Assembly (NCBI RefSeq): GCF_945859705.1
Contig: NC_079134.1
Coordinates: 46,244,402-46,308,401 of the forward strand
Source: Episyrphus balteatus
Lineage: Eukaryota > Arthropoda > Insecta > Diptera > Syrphidae
Length of the DNA stretch: 64,000 bases
Reading direction: 5' to 3'
A model generated the notes under the pieces. The model did no database searches and was not told where the DNA came from. It saw only the letters and a list, made by a program, of their open reading frames with translations. Below, one piece after another: positions 43,401 through 49,400 of this stretch. A program made the translations under genes and the position numbers. Every line of letters begins with the position of its first letter. The first letter of the stretch is position 1.

Positions 43401-46400
43401 TTGTATTGGCTTTCCGAGTATAGTGAGAGTATGCTAAAAGGGGTTGAACAGCAAGAAGAGAGGAAAAGGATCTCTTTTTCTAAGTGGATATTCACTTAAA
43501 GGTCAATGAAAAGAAAACAGAAACAAAATATATAGAAAAAGACAAAAACAACACCATTTCAATATAAAACCATTTAGATACATAGTCAGTCTCTCAGGTG
43601 TGGTTATAATTTTTTTTTTTTTAATCGCTAGAAGGTGAAATTTCACTGACACTGGCAATTCTATAATATGAACGAAGCAGTGATATTGATAGCTTTAGAT
43701 AGTGAAGGCAATGAAATGTGAGAGAGACGTTGTGGCGTTTAGTTATTGTCCATTTCTAACCACTTTTATAAGCAGTGTGAAATGACATTACGGAATAATC
43801 GAAAAGAGGCTATATAGTTTTGTATACTTTTATATGAGTTTAGATTAAGATTTCGATGGGATTTCGACGGAAATAGCATAATACAATGATTTTTATGGAA
43901 AAGGCAATAACAATTTTGAAGGTTATAATTGGAAATGAATAAGGGTTGTTTTGATTGAATAAATTATTATTAATATTGTTGAATGTAGTAGTATCCATAA
44001 ACGTAATAGTTAGTGCGTGAAACTCCACCACCTAAACATCCTTTTGCGGTGAAGACGTTCAATAGAGCGATTTTTGCACTTTAAAGACTGTTGGAGACTT
44101 TTTTTTCCAGATATTAAATTATGTAATTGAAAGTTTTAAAAATACGGCTTGGGCTTTTAAATTTTATAGAATGTTATTAGTTTAATTCGTGGAATGTAAA
44201 GCAGCAATTAATACTCTTATTATTTTCTCTGAAATTAATACTGCAGTTAAAATTTTAAATTAAAACGTTTGTTTGTTTTTTTTTTTTAGAATGGAGGTTT
44301 TTCAATAGAATTTTGTTTATACATTAAGTGCATGCACAATCAACTTTATAAACAGATTACTTCACATTTATGAGCGTTTATCATGAAAAAAAACTATTAT
44401 TTGACCGTTAAAAAAAATAAAATTAACAAGTGCATGAGTTGAGCACGTGTGTTAATGTACTCCCGCGAATTTCTTTATCAGGATTAAGGAGAAGAAGGAG
44501 GTGGGACTCTATGAATGCAAATTCATAAAATTAATTTGAATATGCTTTTTGACAGTGCGATACATTTGGTTAGGCTTAAATTTTAAAGTAAAATTATTTG
44601 TATCAATAATTTTTTGCAACCTTAATATTATGCATTTGAAAATTTAAATGTTTTTATTGTTTCGAAAGTATTTTATTATTATGGTTTTATTTAAACAAAA
44701 AAAAAAATCAGAAAGAATACGATAGTAAAAAATCATTTTTTTAATGACATTACAAATTAAAAACAACAAAATATTTATGGAAATGCAAAATTTTTGCATT
44801 ACAAAAAAAAATATTTATTGCATAGTGGAATTTTTTTTATTTGCAAAAAATATTTTTTTTAATGCAAATATTTTGCAGTTTCAATACAATTTTTTTAATG
44901 CTAATTTTTTTCACTTGCAACAAAAATTTTTTTTTAAAACAAATTTTATTTATTTGCAATAAATATTTTTTTACTTGCTCTATAGGTACGGTGACCATCC
45001 GTCCCGGTTTACCCGGGACTGTCCCGTATTTCTACAGCTTGTCCCGGGTTTTTATTTAAGAAACCCGGGACGTATAAGTGTCCCGTATTTTGTAATTTGT
45101 CCCGTGATTGTCCCGTATTTGCACATTCTCTGATTTTTGTATTCAATATTTTAAATACTTTGTACGGAAAACAAGAAAACAGTGGTTGGAAATTAAAACT
45201 TTTCTAGTACGCTGCTGAAGCAAAACGAAAAATTTTTTAAGTCTCCAAAGTAAAAAAACGATTAAAAACTCTCCATATATTCTTGCACAGGTAAGAATTT
45301 CGTTGCCTAAGCTGCGTACTGTGCAACGAAAAGCAAAATTTTCGTTTACGATTTCGTTGTGCTGGTTTTGTATGAAAATTTTCGTTTTTCCTCTAAACTA
45401 GGCTTTTGTTTTTTTTTTAAATGTTCGTCAATTATTTAGTTCCAGCTTCTGTTTGTCAGGTTGCTACACCAGGAAAAATGTTTTCGAATAAAGAACAACA
45501 TATGGAAGAGTAAAGAACCCAGATAAGTTTCAAAACTTTTAAGGACATGTTAAAAATTGTGTTAAGGTTCTTACAATTTCAAAACCATTTAAATAAAAAT
45601 GTTAAAAAACAGCTCTCCCGAATTTGATTAAAAAAATATTTTTTTAGAAGTTATTAACAGACAATATTAAAAAACCATTTTCTTGATTTCTGATTTCGTA
45701 AACGACTTAAATGATTTCAACAAAAACGCTGCAATAAAATCGTTTAGGAAATCTTAATATCAAAAAAAGGAAGAATTATGAAAACTCATTTAAAAAAATT
45801 TTTAATTTTTTTTTTTAAATCAATATATAGATACCGTGACCTTTTTATCAAAACGATCCAACGAATTTTTTATCCGTCCCGGGTTTGGCTTCCAGAAATA
45901 TGGTCACCGTATCTATAGGGCAAGTATTGGTTTCGTGTAGAAAAAAAAATCGAGGTTTTAATCAAAACCAACATTACGATGATGGAGAAGATCAAAAAAG
46001 TGGTTTTCGTCATGCCGTTCGTCGGTCTGAGCGTGTGTGCGTCTGTGTGTCCATCTGTACATCGAGCTAGGGCCTAAACGGATGAATGGATTTGCTTGAA
46101 ACTTGGTAGAGATGATTTTTACGTAATTCCCTAGACCCGTTTTTTTTATTTTTTTAATATCTCCATTTTAACGCATACCTCCCATATAACGTTTTCGAGG
46201 TATTGCAAATTTCTCGAAAACGGCTCTAACGATTTCGATCAAATTTGGTGTGCGGAATACTCTTATTGATTCCAACAAAACTGCGTTTTTAGTTTTTCTC
46301 AAAAAATGCGGAGAACGGAAATATGGCGTTGCCGTTTTTCAAAAATTGACATATTTTTTAAGTTCATATATTTCATCAAAGCATTAGTTATTTTATTTAA

Positions 46401-49400
46401 AATTTATAGAGATCATTAAGTATAAAATGTTATAAAAAAATATTTTTAAAAACATTTTTGAAAAAAAAAAAAAATTTTTAATTTAATTTTTAAACTTTTG
46501 ATTTTTTTTTTTGATTTTTTTTTCTACAAAATCTTAAATTTCCAATAGATATTTAAGATAAAGATACTGTGAACTACAAGAGCAAGTACGTGCGACCCAG
46601 TCGTGCATTTTATTTTAATTTCAAATGCATTTTTTTTTTTTTTCAATTGATATTTTGATAACCCTTTTGGATAGATAATTTTTAACCAAAATTTCATTTT
46701 GTAGGTCCTTAAACAATCAATGAAACAAGTTATGAATTTTTTTTAATGAATTCTTGTAATATTTAGATTTGAGTGATTTTAATAATAACTTTTGTATTTT
46801 GTATTTGCCAAAACTCCAGAGGACCATTTTTTTTTACACTTTCACACTAGAAATCAATTATATGAAGCGAAAGTCTAGAACATTTTATAATAGCTTTGTT
46901 TAATTTTTGAAAGTCTTTTATTTTCCAAGGTCTCGAATTTTAAGTTACATAGTATGAAATTTGCATTGCATGTTTATCGTTTGTGTTTCCTTTACCTTTA
47001 GTATACATTTCATTTTCCCAGTTTTGGCCAAAAGTATTAAAACAAAAAAATGGTTTTCTACTGGTTGATAATTTGGTTTGGATAAATAAATAAATGGTTG
47101 TTGTTCTTTTGAAACTGATAAGATTAAATACGTTTTAGAGAAACTGAAGATCAATCTGTACTTGTTTTTTTATTTTTAAATTTTCATTTTTCACATTCAC
47201 ATTCACATTTTTGAAATAGTTAGAATACTTTTTTAAAGTTAAAAGAAATATATAAAATTAAAAAAAATCTAAAAAAACGGGGGCTTGAATTGTGTTGTTT
47301 TCGGTCTCTAACTTTTGAAATATTGAGCTTACAGGTCCACAAATTTTGATCTTGAAAAAAAAAATTTGTAAAAAATGTTTTATTTCTTAATTTGTCTTAA
47401 ACGAGAAAGCCAATTTCAACGAAAATTTTAGAAAAACACATTTTTGCATGTTAAACAAATATAACCAAGTTTTTTTTTCTTTGATAAATCAATATTTTGA
47501 AAACAGGTTAGTAAATTTTTTTTCAAAATTTCGTTGTAAGGTTTTGATTAATATTCTCTGAAAAATAGATTAGCAGTCTACTAAAAGCCGTTGGTTCAGT
47601 GACAAAGGAAGCAAAGTTGGAACAGTGTATTTTGAGAAGCTAAACCGATCCAAAAAGAAAAGTAGATGAATTGCCGGAAATCATTACCTTCCCTGCAATG
47701 AATAAAAACAAAATGGACTAAAAGAATATCAAGAAAATAAACGTTAACATAGGTCTAATCAATTAAACTGCACTGTGTGTGCAAAAAAACATCTACATTC
47801 TACACATAAAACACAACTGCGTAAGTAAAAACGTAATGTCCTTGAAGCTTAGAGGAGCAATATATTTCTTAGCTGTAACATCAAAACTACTACGTAGGTA
47901 TATCCTATACACATTTATCACCTGATATTTATATATTTTATGTGTGTTTGTTTTCTGTACATAAAATCGATAGAAAGTCTACACATAACTTGAAGGATTT
48001 ATGTATAAATATTTAGCTAGGAATTGGAAGTAAAACCTCATTGGATTGGTTTTAATCATTACACACAATCTATATAATGTACGTAAAATATCTCCAACAG
48101 AAGCAGAGACATTGAAATGTACACACATCAAGAAGGATGTATGTCGTTCATTCGTTCTATTATGGGAAACAGGATGTGGAGCATTTAATGCCATTGTCGG
48201 ACTAATTGACACATTGTCAGGGTATTTTTGTTCTAAAAGTTGTTTGTTTTTCGTTCATGAAAGTTTTTTTTTTTCTTCTTCTTTTTTTAAAGGACACGTC
48301 CGTTTGTTAGACACACACAGAATATAAAACAAATTTTGTATACCTCTCAATTTATTATAGTTTTTCCTGTTTTACTTTTTTTTGGATTATTTTGTCGTTG
48401 TTGATATTGTATCTAAAACAGTAACATAGTAAGATAAAAATAAATATACGGAAATGATAGTGTTACCAAGGTTTTTAAAGACCACTGACTTGTGTGTAGC
48501 TTTTGTTTAAAAAAAAAACTTTACTTTGTATTGAAGGTGTGGTTGTGTGAAAAAAAAAACAATTCTAAGGAGCTTAGATGATACTAAGAGAGATTTACAG
48601 TTTTATTTTTAGATATTGTTTGGAAATAAAAAAAAACGCCAATTTTAGAAGTTTAAAGTCCAAAAAAGAGGATAAGATTATGTTGTCAACTAAAGAAGAT
48701 TTGTCACATAAGATAGATTTTTATTTGCTTTTTCTTTTAAATCCTTTTCCACTTGGTTCTTTAAGTAAGAGTTTTTGATAACGTTAAGTTAGCGCATTGT
48801 CACATGAGTGGATTTGCCCGTGAGTTATGAAAATATAAAAAATTAAGACAGTTTTTATTTAGGTCACATCTGTGTGTCCTGCGAAACTGGAAGATGCATC
48901 CAGTGCACAAAAAAAATTGGCTTGGCCAAAAGTTTATGTCATTTATCGATTAAAATTACTTTCTTTAATTTTCAAAAACTAAAAACGCGTAGGTTTTTGA
49001 AAAACTTAATAAAGTAATTTTCTAAAGTTCACGAGAAATAAAGTACATAATTTTAAAAATTTGGAGCAGGTTTTCGAATATTACTTCATACAGTTTTTTT
49101 TAACAAGGTCGGTCAGTTTTTCGAATTTCATAAAAATGTAAAAAAAAAAATTAAACTTAAAAAATAATTCAAATAATTTAGTTGAAAATATTCATCGAAA
49201 AATTCCGCACAAATGAATATAATGAAATTAGAGATTTTTGACTCAATTTTGTATAATGTTTTGAGAAGGGTTGTCAAAATATGAATTAAAAAAAAATGCG
49301 TTTAAAATTGAAAACAAGAAATGTTTATTGCAACCAAAACTATTTTGCATTAAAAAAATGTTATTTCAAATAAAAAATGTTCTGCATTGAAAAAAAAATT

